A stretch of 64,000 nt of DNA, taken from positions 1-64,000 of the forward strand of contig WHUX01000067.1 of the NCBI GenBank assembly GCA_015179025.1. The letters are read 5' to 3'. A model generated the notes under the pieces. That model was not told the DNA's origin. It ran no database searches and saw only the letters and a list, made by a program, of their open reading frames with translations. This stretch comes from Terfezia claveryi (Eukaryota; Ascomycota; Pezizomycetes; Pezizales; Pezizaceae). Of this stretch, positions 47,447 through 60,347 are shown piece by piece. The translations under genes and the position numbers were made by a program. Positions within the stretch are counted from its first letter, which is position 1. Each line of letters begins with the position of its first letter.

Positions 47447-49189
47447 ATTTGAAGCTGTTCTTTATCTGTTCGGGCTTTCTAGATAGTAGGTACTAGGGTC
47501 TGACTAGTAGTAGTAGTAGTAACCTTGGGTTTGTAGGAATATAATTCAGTAGCATGCCTTCCATAAGAGCATTTATTTGACATATGATCATCTCTTCCAT
47601 ACTTAATATAGTATCCTTCCTTGAGTCTACTTTGATAGATTGCATTAGGGAGTTTTTCGAAGGGCTTAGACTATTGAGTATATTTGTTTTTGAACTGGAT
47701 GCACTCTTCAAAGGTATGCTTCTTAGATGCTAGATAACTAGGAGGGGCATGACAGTTTCAACTTTGAAATTCAGTAGTAATAATATCTATTTTAATAAGT
47801 TTTTGTCTCCATTACTGAGGAAAAGTATGTAGGTTTTCATAGTGAGCCATTAATTTATAGAGATCATAAGGGAGGTTGGAGATAATGATATTAATAACCT
47901 GCATTTGAGATAATTTGGCATAGTTGTTGAGTCTATCTACCTCTGTTAGATAGTCTAAAACAGAACTAGTTTTCTTTAGTCCTACTAGATCATGATATGC
48001 TCAGTCTGCCTAATAGTGATCCCTATAATATAGTTCTATAGCTTCTTTAACCTCCTTCCAAGTATGATACTTAGCTCGATTAGCCTTCTACTAGTCTAGT
48101 GCCTTTCCATCTAATGATAACTCAATATATGCTAGCTTCTGGTCCTTGTTTCGAGTGAAAGTAATAAGAAAGTAATTGTTTATTTGAAGGATCTAGCCTT
48201 CCAAGTATGTTTAGTCCCCCTTAAATTTATTCAGAGGTAGTGCTTTGCCTACTATCTAGTTATCCTCAAAGATTTCCAACCTTACTAGAAGAGGTAGTGG
48301 AGGAGTAGGATCTCTAGGTCATTGTTGATGTTCTAGTGGTAGTGGTAGTAGTGGTGGTATTTCTCTTGCTGCTTGCTCAAGTCTCTGTACTGTATTTGCT
48401 AGAGGGTATATTGGCTAAGGTACCTGTACTCACTACTCTACCTTGGCTAATCTTTCCTCGATACTAGTGAAGCATCCTTCAATACTAGTAAATCATTGTT
48501 AGTATTGATCATTATAGTAGTCTGCCTATCCTTTAAGGTATGGGAGGTTGTGGTAAATCATCTAGAATTCTTTCATCTAGTTTGTTTATCTAGAAATGAT
48601 AAAGTTCTAGATCTGAGTGAGTGCATCTTGTATATAATTCAATAGTTGTGTCTGTTTACTGGCAGTAGCATTTGCCATGTTCTAAATATTTGCTGCACTT
48701 CACTGGATAAATTCCGTATGTGCTAATTGTGTCTGTTGTAGCTGCTATACTTATACAAGTGCAGCTTGCTTTTCTGCTTCTAGTCACTAAACTTGTGCCT
48801 TCATAGCAGCATATCCAGGATCAATAGGAGTTTGGTAGCGAGCTGCTAGTTGCTTGCCTTTGGTAGAGGGTCCTAGATTGGTAGATAGAGCTACTGATAG
48901 GGCAACTAATCGAATAATAGGTTCTGGAGAGGAGGAGGATATCAATTCAAGTCCTATTTGTTAATAAGGAGTGCCCCATCATTCTTGGAATTATAGAATC
49001 TGGAATGATAGAGTATAGTATTATTCAATGAATTGTTCAGCTTGTTGTTGTACCTGGACAACACTATTATTATCAGTATTAGCCATAGGTTTATTAGCGG
49101 CATCACTAAGTAATTCTCTCAACATGAATATAGTTGTAGGGGATTGTAGGGTATTGGTAACTATAGAGGTGTATAGATAAGTGGTGTAA
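47447..49189 (-). pseudogene. Gypsy G gag region
   Basis: Read leftward from the 5' LTR, stop-ridden frames carry gag-like sequence and end in a zinc-knuckle region at about 47557-47620 (GYYIKYGRDDHMSNKCSYG). The first two knuckle cysteines appear as tyrosine, consistent with TGC/TGT to TAC/TAT. The frame leads into the copia insertion at 47447 and is resumed at 33310. A primer-binding site beside the LTR (49175-49189) could not be matched to a tRNA. Confidence 0.75.
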
Positions 49190-49800
49190 TATTACAGGTG
49201 AGCTATAACTACAAAAATACTTCAGAGGTTTTTGGATAAAGTATGGAGAGAAGTATGAATGCAGCTATAACTTGAGTGTATTATAGACTCAATAAAATTA
49301 AAACTATATAAGACTTAAAATACCACTTGGGTCTTATTGTATTAACTATGTAAAAGCAGTAGGTTATATAGAAGCTTAGATCTAATAATAAATAATCAGA
49401 TCTGGATGATGCTTCCTATAACAGCTTAGTAGCATTAATATCAGGTTATTACCTAAATAAGAAACCACTTCCTAATTAAAAACACTGCAGTCTGATATAC
49501 ATTGATTAGGCAGCCTAAACTTCAATGCATTGTAGTCAGGTTGACATATAGGACCTGAACTTAAATACAACTAATAACGATATATAAATGACAAATATAA
49601 AAATATAATAGAAACATATCAAAGAGAGTATATGTATGAGATGTATTATCAGAGGTCACACACTTCTATTACCCAATCTCTTTAATGCCATTCCTTAGAT
49701 GCACTATAATATCTATATGGGTGATCAAGCCAAGACAGTTAGCCATAGTAAGATATTAGTTATTCTAGGGGAGGGTAGGTCTCTTACTTGAGCCATAACA
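49190..49800 (-). repeat. 5' LTR of gypsy element G
   Basis: On the plus strand it runs TATTACAGG...CCATAACA (611 bp). It aligns along its whole length with 29068-29678. The pentamer TAAGA follows as target duplication. Confidence 0.92.
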
Positions 49801-49805
49801 TAAGA

Positions 49806-51178
49806 GGTCTTGAAAGTTTTGCAGTATATTGGAGACTGTAAATACTAGTAGAGAAGTTATTCTACTATTTATTATCTAGCAGGGAAAAACTCATTAAGAA
49901 TCCTATTATTAAGAGAGAGGGGTAGAATACAAAGCAATATTTGCTATATCTCTAAGTGGGTATATAGATAATAAGCTTAGGCTTAAATATATATATCAAT
50001 ACTTTGAGCCTTATACTTACTAGGATATTGGGAGGGAGGCTTATAAGTATAATAGTAATCTACTACCACGATGTCTAATTATAGATAGTTATTCTTCTCA
50101 TGTAGCATAGAAAGTAGTTAAATATGCTCTTGATTATAATATCCATATAATCTATCTTTTATCCAAATCTACTTACCTTCTTCAACCTCTCGATGTTGGC
50201 TGCTTCTCTCTACTGTAGTGTACTTATAAGCACAACCTTAGTATATAGCTCTACTATAATCCTTTATTAGGAATATCAAAGCTTGAGTTTCTTAATATTC
50301 TCTAGCAAACTTAGAAGGAGGTTTTTACTAATAAGATTATCCGGAGTGTATGGAGAGCATCCTATTGTTAGCCTATTGATTGCTCTCTTCCACCTTTTCA
50401 GCTACTAGCTACTACTTTTTCAGTTGCAAGTATGATTATAGCTGCAAGTATAGGGGTTTCAACTGTAGGAATAGAGATATTAGCTGCAGGCCTAGATACT
50501 CCTACTTGGCTTCATCAGCTTTCTCAAATACTTGAAGAGCAGGCATAGCAGAAGCTCAATAATGATGATGATCTTAAGGGCATTATATATGAGCTTATTG
50601 ACTTTACAGTAGAGAAAGTTACTAAGTATAGAGATATTGTACCTCATACAGAAACTTTCAATAAGCTTTGAGATAGAAAGATATGTAAAATAAGAAAGAG
50701 ATCTAGACATGTTAGAGAAGGTTATATACTAACCTACAAATATATTAATAAAGAGATTAAGAAGCTTGCAGATATAGAAGCTACAAAGGTTGAAAGGTGG
50801 CAGATTCTAGAAGAAAAGAAGAAGGTTATAGAGGAAAAAGGAGTTACTAAAGAAGTACTTGACAAGCAGTAGAGGTATAATTTACAGCAATATCAAGAGG
50901 TTGAGTTACCAGCATAGTAGGTAGAATATGCAAAGATTGACTAGGCTTGGGCAGCCTTAAAGGCTACTATGGTAGTAAATAGAAGGTCAAAGCATATTGG
51001 TAAAAAACCTTTCTATCCTCCTTGACCAAAATGACTGTTTAAACCCAAAGGAGGGTCTATTACTAGTAGTAATCTCACAATAATAGTAAAGAATATATTA
51101 GAGAAGGAAGCAAATAGTAAGATTAAAGGAGAAGGTAAAGAAGATAAAGATGAAGAAGATTTGGTGAATTCAATATAA
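49806..51178 (+). pseudogene. pogo/Fot1-like transposase, 3' part
   Basis: This continues the frame interrupted at 29067. It has ISLSGYIDNKLR, then LIIDSYSSHVA (second catalytic Asp region, about 50070-50110), NIHIICLLSKSTYLLQPLDVGCFSLL (third-residue region with LQPLDV, about 50140-50220), then a long C-terminal tail with helices and Lys/Glu-rich segments (VERWQILEEKKKVIEEKG, about 50790-50850) ending near 51178. LLDxxxSH and STHLLQPLDVG are hallmarks of the DDE_1 pogo group. Several TAG and TGA codons make it non-functional. Confidence 0.82.
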
Positions 51179-51179
51179 A

Positions 51180-52914
51180 CTCTTAATATTGCTTATTTTG
51201 CAAAGGTTAGTGCTCTTATTTATTGGCTTCTTATTTTACTATTTAGCAACTATTACTAGCTATATTTATTTAACATTAATATATAGATGTATAGATAGAA
51301 CTTCTAAATAGTTGTGAGCTTATTAGCAGGATATTTCAAATACAAGCAAGAGTAGAAGAGGGTAGGGGGGGTTATAGAGGAATTCTTACTGGCGAGAGGC
51401 CTCTTGAGTACTGAGCTGGTTTTAATGGAATGCGAATGTAACCATGTTGTAGAGCATAGTCACTTCCATAGATATGTACTTAGGTAGTTTGTAGTCCTCT
51501 CTCGGTATTGTTTAGTATATTACGTTTTGTCTGTCGCAGGGGGGCCTACAGGGGTGGTCGCTTCTCAGTCATTGGTCGTTTCTAGGGCGCCAAGGGTACG
51601 GTGGGATCTACACACTCTGAAGAACTCCCAGTAATGTCTAGATTGGTGGCTACTACCTATCGGGTAAGTGTTATCTCGTAGTTCCCCATAGTCTCTCGTA
51701 GAGTTCCCCAATGCGCAAGCAATAATCACATATCCAGTACAGATTCAATTTATTTTAAATTGCTGCGCTGGAAGTTGAAAGTTTCACTGAGATAAAGCTC
51801 TATTTTAGATATCTGATCTTCCAACTGTAAATTTCTCCCTTTCCTTAACTTGCTTACTAAGGGTTAAAGTTAGGGTATACTTTCAAGACGTACTGCATCT
51901 TCTGTCTGGGGTGAGGCCTTTTGTCACGGAGAAAGTAATATAGCGGCCTTAATGAAATTAGCCCCTATCTTGCGGGAGTTGTATGAAGTTACTGTATCCT
52001 GGGACTGTAAACGATCAGCTGCTCGCAATCGACCCTAATGTGTGCGGTCATCAAAACTAGAAGAAATAATCACAAGTCATACTTTATTGAGCTTGTCCTG
52101 ACAATGCATAAGCATTATGTCACCAAAAGGTATATAAAGTACAGTAACAGTAAACGAACCAGAAGAGAAGGCTGACCGGGAGACAGGAAATAGAAAGAAG
52201 TAATACACCAGTGCCCAATCCGAAAGTTGGATTATACATTGCCATCATACTGAGGAACGGAGTGAGATAAAAAGAAATTAACGAATATTGCAAGAGGGGA
52301 CCTACAGAAAAGATCTTGGAAAGCCAAAGGGGAATACCAAGGGATATTTAATGTAGAGTGTTGCGGAAAAAGGGCGATAATGGTTGTCAAAGAACTTGCC
52401 ATGTCAGAGGCATTGGCGACGGTAATACCACTATGAAACCGCAAGTTAGAATGAGAACGCAGGAAATGAAAATCCGGGAGATCTAGAGACTGAAAAAATA
52501 TATATAGCTAACAAAGGCAACACTTTCCAGGGTATAGATTGGTCAGGATGCTCTACCAATACCGTACATGTAGTATTCAACGAGAAACTTTTAAGAATAT
52601 ATGAAATGTTGGAAACCGATTAAAGTAGGTAGAGCTTGTCCCATTTTGACACCGAACTGGAAAGATTCAAACTCCATAATACAATGCCCATAACAAGCCC
52701 AGCTGCTTTGTTGCCCAAATGATATGTGGAAAGTGAAAAGTAAAGTAGAATCTCCAATGTAAGTAAGCAAGGGTGAAATCATTCAAAACAATAATGGGGA
52801 TGAACTAGTAGAAACCTTATATAAGGGCCTTAGAAAACGGCCGAGAGGCACCTGTTTATATGTGACCTATATTTTCAGCCACGAAAGTAGATATGGAAAG
52901 AATGCATGTCCTGT
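51180..52914. other. Transition from repeats to single-copy DNA, no gene recognised
   Basis: AT-rich sequence continues to about 51330, then composition becomes balanced. The right end of the pogo-like element should lie between about 51180 and 51400. Short open frames (for example 52232-52444) resemble nothing known. The last part (52600-52914) is the 3' flank of the leftward RasGAP-like gene. Confidence 0.5.
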
Positions 52915-55900
52915 TTACCACCCCTCATCGCGTTGCCGCAGGTACTTCTTTGCTAGCTCATCGCCACCTTGTGAGGACAGTTCCATCCAGTGGTAGGACA
53001 CACACATTGTAGCGGGGTCACGCTTTTCTGGGTCTTCTCCCTTGGCAACCATCATATCGGGTCGGAAGGTATCCTTCGGACGTGATAAAGGCTTTGTCCA
53101 TCGCGGGAGGAGACTGGGGTTGGTAAGATAAAAAATGGCCAGTTCGCGCTGTGCGGTGGGATCGCCCTCCATGGCTGTGATGGTCCACATCCGCGCCGCA
53201 TCCTTCATAGAATAGCGAGCGAGCTGGTCATTGCCCCCTTGATCAATGTTCTTGGATTTGGACTCAGATTGTCTCTTCTTCGTGTGATAGGCAATGATCT
53301 CATCGGCAATTTCAACCATAGTGCGGCACACGTCTTGTTTCAAGCCCAAGGCTGCAAGACCAGTATCCCAGAAAGCTTTCCCGATCTCCGTCATGTCAAG
53401 AATTGAAGCCGGCACGAAGGCGGCAACGTATTGCAGGTCGCGGAAAAGCGTTCGGGGTCGAATGTCGGCTTGGCGGAAAAGATTTTGAAGGACTTCAACG
53501 ATCATATCAGTACTGGGCGCCACAGAAGTTGGTGACCGTGATCCGGTTGGAGTCATGAGGGGGGAGGTAGTCGCAGTCTTGCCCATGACATGCGAGCGCC
53601 TCTCCTCGACATTTGCAATGACGCCCTCAAGGTTAGTAGGCTGACTGTGTTGAAGATTAGAGATCTGGGAGGTTAATTCCCCTAGTGATCCAAATAATGG
53701 TGAGTTAGACATCTTGCGATTGATGAACTTGGGAGCAGTTGGTGAGAGAGATGCAACGATCAAGAGTTCCAGCTCATATAGGGCATAGAGCTTTTGATAC
53801 GGGTTGGGGTGCGTTGAGAACTTGTTCAGAAGGCTCTTGAATGCCTGATTGTATGGGAAAACAGTGAGACCCCCCTTCTTCGAACCTTTAGCGTTAGGTG
53901 CGCGGGCTGCAGCGTCACTGGATGAAGAATTTTCTTCCCCAGAGTGGGGTTCATGGGCTACATTCTCCAAGGTTGCAATCGGGGCAGCCAATTCTCCCTT
54001 TTCCCCTTTGCCGAGTGCCTCCAGAATGCCACTATTATGGGTAGCAGCTCTCCTTAAACTCTTCATGCTTTTCTTCCTGGACATTTTCTTCCCACCTAGG
54101 TTCAACTTCGATCCAGCTGTCTTTTCCACCAGCTTCTTACGTGCCTCCGCCTCTTGCTCTTCCTTCCTTTGAATGCATTCATCTCCAAGCCCACCGGAAA
54201 ACCAGGCATCCGTCTCACTACCTTGGTTGAAGACCTCGGTTCCGAGATCACTGAGTAGAAGTCCTGTCAGGTTTTGCTTTAGCTGTGAAAGGAACTTGCG
54301 CTTCCTTTCATTGACTTCTTCAGGTGGTTTAATCATCATAGCAGCAGGCGAGTGTGGCGTCTTTGCTCGCGAAGCAGACGCAAGAGAAGCGAAAGGGGAC
54401 CAGAAGGTAGCGGTTGACTCTTGATTAGCTTTCGGGCTCGGCATTCCAAAAAGATCCTGCTGATCTATCATTGAGTCAAGAGTTGCAATGGATGTGCTGC
54501 GTGTCCGGCTTCTACTAGATGGGATATCCGTTCCGGAGCTACTCAGGCGACTACGACCCAGGGAAAGCAGATCACTCGTGCTGGGTTTTCGTAGCAAATC
54601 GAAGCCTCGCCGGGCATTGCTGGAACCATCTGATTCAATTCCATGATCGCCAGACAGACTGAGAGTCCCAAGGCCTGGAAAGTGAACTTCCCCTTTGCGA
54701 CCAGCTGTTGCCAGGTCTCGGTCATCCCGCGAAAAGAGCTCACTTGACCACAACACAGGACTGTCCAATATTCCATCACCGACAAGCTTGCTAACACATT
54801 TGTCGATTTCGTAACAAAATCGATGGATTCTTTCCTCCCCCTTGCAAAAGTTTTCGACAGAGAAACGGCTGAGATACGTGGCAGTGATGTCTGCTTGTTC
54901 GTCGCTGAGTTTATTTGGGCCGCCATGTTCTACCGGCGCCGCCAATATGTCCATGAGGGTATCGGATTTCAAAAGAGAGATATTGTTCGTTGAGATTCTA
55001 TGTCCCAGAGATGTTCTAGATCCTTTGACAGGTGCCGTTTTGCCAGTAATCGCTTTCACTGGTTGACCCATCTTCTTCAGAGCCAATGTAATGCCCTTTG
55101 CTTCTTCATATGCGGCAGAATTGCGCACATCAGTGACATACCACATCTTATCACGGAGGTCACGAATCCTATTGACGCCATCCTTCACCGCAGCATCTTG
55201 CCGCTCCTGTGCGGACGTAAGCCATACAAACCATGCCTCAATGTCTTCAAGTGCCCCAGAGGCCTTTGAAATGGCCACTCTTGAGCCTCGGGCAAAAATG
55301 TGAAGAAGAGGCTTGTAACCATCTCGCGCTAATGATGGGGGAAGCTTCTCTAATTGTGAAAGGGCTCTGTGAAACTGCTGTGCACGAACATAATCTTCTC
55401 GTGACATACATTGTTGATAGGCCGCAGAAAGCATTTTCACTAGCGCAGAGTCTTTGGTCGCCGCTATGTATTGGTGTGACTTCCGGGGTAAACAGGCGGT
55501 GGGGTTTTCGCTGGCAGCAAACATTGCGGTGAGGTTGCTTGTAGGGTAGTATGGATTGCTGGGATCTAACTGGATTGAGGAGGTGTCACTTTGTTCCAGC
55601 TCTGGCTCCACTTCGACCACAATTTCAACCTCTTTCTTGGTCTCTGCTTGATCATTCTTGATAGCATTGGTTCGATTGCTATATTTTTGGCCATCATCAG
55701 TGAGGTTCTCAGGTATTTCATACTCAGCAAGAAGCCTTTTAATAGATTCCTTCAGTTGATGGTAGTCGGTATCAAGCCCTGCTGCCTCTGAAGGCCCTTC
55801 GTCGTCGCTCTCATAGTCAATATCCCCAATATCGTCATCCTCATCCTCATCCTCCCAGTCGGACCGCATCTTTAAACTCAACCCGCACCCATCTCCCGAG

Positions 55901-58006
55901 ATAAACAGTATAGCCCATTTTTCGGCACAGGGGTGGCACCGCCCCGATAGTATTTCTGGAGCAAAGCGACCTCTCATGGCCTCAACTGCACTCCTGATAT
56001 CCGCCCCAAACTTTTCTATCTCACTACCCTCGTCAATGCTCATAATGGATGCAGAAGAAGGTAGTGTGAACGATGAAGGAGAGGGCATCTGTGAGCTAAA
56101 TGAAATCTTCTCCTCATATACGCTTGATCGCTCTAGCAGAGGAGCGTAGAGTGATGCAGTATCACTGGTTACTGAAGAGCTACTGTTACTTAACACAGAT
56201 GCCGATCCCATCTCATATCCACCGCTTGTCGTTGACTTGGTGAGGAAAGGGCGAGAAGGGCGATTTGCTAAACGTTTGATATCCCTTGATTCTGTGAAAC
56301 CACCAAGTGTCGGAGGGTACAGGGCGTTATACAGCGTTAGTACATCTGCAGGACATATGACGATAAAGGGTTGGATATCCAGCGTCTCCGGAGGCGATGT
56401 TACCGACTTGGACTGTAGGAGGACGGGCGGAGAATCAGTCTCACGTGCTCTAAACCGAGCAAGTAGACTCTCGACATGCGATTTTAGAGAGGGTTCCACC
56501 GGTGCAGTTTGTTTGCTAAAATCGGTAAGTTGTGTGAGCATTGTGAGAGCCGAACTTCCGAACCATCAACTTACAATTCTGTCCACATAACATTGTAGGC
56601 GATTTTTGTCATTCTGTTGACTAGTGGGCGTAATATCTTCAGGCGTGCATGTTCACTGATATGGTATCCGATCATTATTCCGTGGTACTAAACTCATTTT
56701 TAGCAAGCTTTACTTGAATCAGTGGTGATGCTCATACTTCGGGATATTGTATGCTAGACATCAAAAAACGGCCAAAGAACCACTTGATCATGATAATCAT
56801 CTCCGCTTGTTGCTTTCGCTTAGGATCATCGATTTTTTTGAGGATTGCGTGCCCAAGCTCCAAAACTCCTTCCGGTATGCCACCAGCGCTGGGGTCACCG
56901 TCCAACACCTGAAATAAGGTTCTAACCCCCTTTGTAAGAAATTCTTCAATTAAAAGGTCGTTTTTTCCGCGTAGGTCTTGCTGTGATTTTCCCGTCGGTT
57001 GGTCCTCTGGTTTATCCAATAGGAATGCCCCTTCTTGCAATAGTGTCATGAGGCAGGTTTCCATATTTGACTTAGCTGGCCACTCCCTCATGGTGGCCCA
57101 CGAATCGAGAATGGCAAAAAAAAACTGCTCCCCTTTGGATTCATTCAATAGTTTCACATAGATTGTAGCCCACATATCTATACGCCGTTTATCCTCCGCT
57201 GTGTCTGGGCCCATAGAGTTCGCGAAGATAGAGTGGAGCAATGTGTAGAGGGGATCATTTCTGTGAAAAGAAAGCAACCTCTCGACTGGCGAGGGCAGAT
57301 TTGTTGACGAACTCCGAGCGTTGGTATTGACAATCGTAGGGCCTCGTCGAGGATTAGCTATCACTGAATCAGGTGGAGATAGTGGCTGATGGAATTTAAC
57401 TAGGGCTTCCAATTCGGCTGAGGAGAATCGCGCCAGACGTGAGGCAAGGTAGTGAGGATTCGAACGGATGGTGGATATGAATGACAAGATCGCCTCACGG
57501 GCCTGGTGGGGCAATTCATGTAGCCAGGATGTTATTCCCCTTGTCTTGCCCACCTCATCGGGAGCGCTATTAGTGGGTGGTGTCTCTAGTTCTGTTTCCA
57601 ATAATGCAAACCGTCTGGTGGCTTCACATGAATTTCTAACATCGTGAAGAGCATTGTAGAGAGCTGCAAAGGGCTTCTTCTCATCTAATTTAAGATGATC
57701 AACAAGAATGGTATGGCAAATACCTGTGGTCCTTGTCAGGCGAACTGAGAGCGCATTCGATATCAAGCACTTGTACAAGCGGCCTTGGTTTCGGTAATGC
57801 TTCTCCTCTTGATATCCCTGTAGTCTAGCTAGATGTGCCAGCTCCGCAAGCGTTGTCGATGCTCTTGTGAACGTTGTAGGAAGCTCAGAGGAGTAACAGT
57901 CTCCATTAGCCAGAGGCAGAGATGGCACGCTGGTAGTCGAAATAATATCTAGCAACCTGCTTGGCCTGGAGAATGTTTCAAGGGCCTTCCCAGAATCCAC
58001 CGTCAT
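52915..58006 (-). CDS. Large RasGAP-like protein (three exons)
   Basis: Exons run 58006-56738, 56687-56575 and 56515-52915. Introns are 56688-56737 (GTATGA...TTTAG, 50 nt) and 56516-56574 (GTAAGT...TTTTAG, 59 nt). Phases fit, giving 1660 residues from the ATG at 58006. Residues about 250-460 look like a RasGAP domain: DPLYTLLHSIF, then FFGRFLMSSIQYPE, corresponding to the FLRFxxPAIxxPE block, continuing across the first intron as YHGIMIGYHISEHARLKI. The rest contains FIVICPADVLTLYNALYP, an acidic stretch, DEQADITATYL and CKGEERIHRFCYEID, and low-complexity Ser/Lys-rich segments. RasGAP proteins stimulate GTP hydrolysis by Ras-type GTPases. The arginine finger could not be placed. The frame is open upstream of 58006 to a possible splice acceptor near 58106, so an additional 5' exon is possible. 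Confidence 0.85.
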
Positions 58007-60347
58007 TGTTGCGGAGGGGGTAGGAGGGCTGGAGTATGATAGGGTATGGGAACCTTCAGACAGATGCGGAGAAGGCGACCGAGATGGTGGAGTGGATGGA
58101 GGGGCTACAGTGACAAGTAAACAGCCGTGTCAGTGAGACCGTACTCAGTCAACTCAAACTTGATGGCCTGAGGTGCGTGAAGTGAGCGGGGCGGGAGAGC
58201 ACCCGGGAACGAACACAACGGTTCAAAATTGAAATATGCAGGTATAATAACAGTTGAAATCTGCATACAAGAAGTTGGGAAAATATGGTCGCTCATGGGT
58301 CCATCAGAAGCGACGAAAGGCACCGGTATAGGGATTCTAGCAGCCACGATGATTGCAATGAACGGTGAGTTCGAACGGGTTAAGATTTCGTAGATGGAGA
58401 TGCACAGAGAGAGGCGGGGTGTGTTGCAGGAGATGTCTAATGTCTTGTGGCAAGCAGGACCAAGTAGTGAAGTTGCAAATCCGGCCACACGGTGGTCCGT
58501 TTTGATTTGAGCAGTAATAGCACAGCTGAGGATGTGAAGTAATAGTTATCGTCAGATATGGGTGTCTGCACCCTCCTATTCGTCCTCGCGAGGGCGCGGC
58601 GGGGGAGGTTTTGTGAGGGCTGGCCGTCCGTCACGAAAAAACAAAGAAGCCGGCTGGTGATTTACACAGCGGGTACCTCACTGTACAGTACTCTACAGTG
58701 CGAGGTACAGATCCCATCTGGAGGACTACATAGCCATGCGGATGCTGATAGGGCATGGCCTGGCTTGCCCCACTCCTGCCCTGCCACCTGCCGACTGACT
58801 GACTTTCTGCACGCATTTGCAGTGACATGCAGCCAGGAGTGTGCGCTACAAGCAAAACGGAGCTGTGGTTTGCGGGCGCCTGGAGGTGATTGGCTGACGG
58901 GCTTCTGCGGGTAAGGATGACCCTGCGAGCACTGCGACAACGTGAGTCCTGAGAGCGGGAGAAACGCCATCTCCGCTACTTACAGGGCACCAATGCCTCT
59001 GCGGAATCACCGCTCCATCTCGAGTCTAAAAAAATATGAAGAACAGTCGGGTCGGTTGATTCGATAGAGCTGATGGACAGTATGCGCTCTGCATAGGTAT
59101 CATACAGTATCATACGCCACCATCTCACATGGCGGAGATCTCCGTTGCCTGTGAGCCAGAACCAACCCGAGCCAACCTGGCGAAAGCATAATAATGTAGC
59201 CGCTACGCCGTGCCGTGGCTGACTGCAATAATATCAGAGGAAGGTATATTATTTGGGTTCGAGTGAATTAGCGAGTGAATATGGCATGGGCGATCCTGTG
59301 CGTTGTTCAATGGCGGGGGGACGTTTCATCCATAACCGTACTGGCGGCTGCCCTAACCCCGATTCAACTCCGCCCGAGTCTATGTCCGGAGACCTACTCC
59401 AGAGCTGATGCTTTCTATCAAATCTTCATGTGCACATCCCAGCCTCGAGCAGCAACTGAAAAGTGAGATGCGGCACTGGCACTTGAGCCTGCAATCAAAT
59501 TATCAAAGAAATGTAAGCAGGCGGAGCCTGATCATGACGTGGACGAAGGGCCGACTGCAATAAGAAGCTCGATATATTTCGGCCCTAGATGTAGTGGCCG
59601 GGCACGAGCACCGAACTCCTCAGAGGCCCTCGCCATCACAGCCTTTCTGTCACTTACCCTGAGCTAGACGATTCCACAACCTATGCAGTTCCGGGCCAGC
59701 CATATGAGGAGAGATTGTAGCACTTTGCTTTTATAAATATCACAAGGATGCTGTCGCTGGCTTACAGGGGCCCTATTGACAACTCACCATGCATGCAGCA
59801 GTGGCCATCCTGAGTGGCTCAGAAACCCTTAGCTGGAACAAAAATGACGGAAATGAAAACAATCCTGTGCTGGAAACTGGTGGATGAGTACTTTGCAACT
59901 TTGCTTGATGTTCGTCATAACTTCGAGTATCAACCTTTTCACCTGCCGATTTGGCAGGGTCGGGATGTAGAGCACTGTACGTTCAAGCAGTAGTCAGCCT
60001 CATCCTGAAGCCATCGACGTCAGTGTTTTTGGAGAATTGTCTTGGATGTTTTGCGGAAAACGCTCCTCGTTGTGAATAAGTATTCCAATCAGTTGCCACA
60101 GTTTCAGATGTTACAGTGGAAGCTCACTTCAGCTGCAGTTGAGAGATGCCTTCAGTTGGCCAGGCCAGTTACTTTAGAGTACAAGCGGTGACTTTTCACT
60201 TACCGAGGAAAGCGTTTAGGCACCGTCATGAAGTCACGTTTCGTTTAGCCGGTCACGTCTATGGACTCCCGCACGTGTCGTCAGGTGCTATTCCGACTCC
60301 ACGTCAACACTCGCACTTATGATTTCCACCCCTTTAGTTTTTTTGCC
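58007..60347. promoter_or_regulatory. Intergenic region between divergent genes
   Basis: This about 2.3-kb stretch separates the leftward RasGAP-like gene from the rightward AP-1-accessory-like gene, so it must contain both promoters. In-frame codons before 58006 (SRSPSPHLSEGSH) suggest that the first gene extends to about 58106. An open frame at 58105-58488 on the minus strand could be an upstream exon, but no convincing donor was found. I see no RNA gene here. Confidence 0.5.

Larger units (their letters stand above)
29068..49800 (-). mobile_element. Ty3/gypsy chromodomain LTR retrotransposon G (split by copia)
   Basis: Two 611-bp LTRs in the same orientation bound it. The flanking pentamers CAAGA (29063-29067) and TAAGA (49801-49805) are a target duplication with one C-to-T change. 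Internally, minus-strand gag (47447-49189) and protease/reverse transcriptase/RNase H/integrase/chromodomain (29679-33310) are separated by the copia element at 33311-47446. Joined across the gap, the frame reads on through EQLQITEL. The element inserted into the pogo-like transposase gene. All frames are broken, so it is not autonomous. Confidence 0.93.

Noticed and set aside
58105..58488. Open frame of 127 codons on the minus strand as a separate gene
   Set aside because: No family resemblance and no clear splice signals. It could be a 5' exon of the RasGAP-like gene, but the only donor that fits the phase gives an intron of 35 nt, which is too short.
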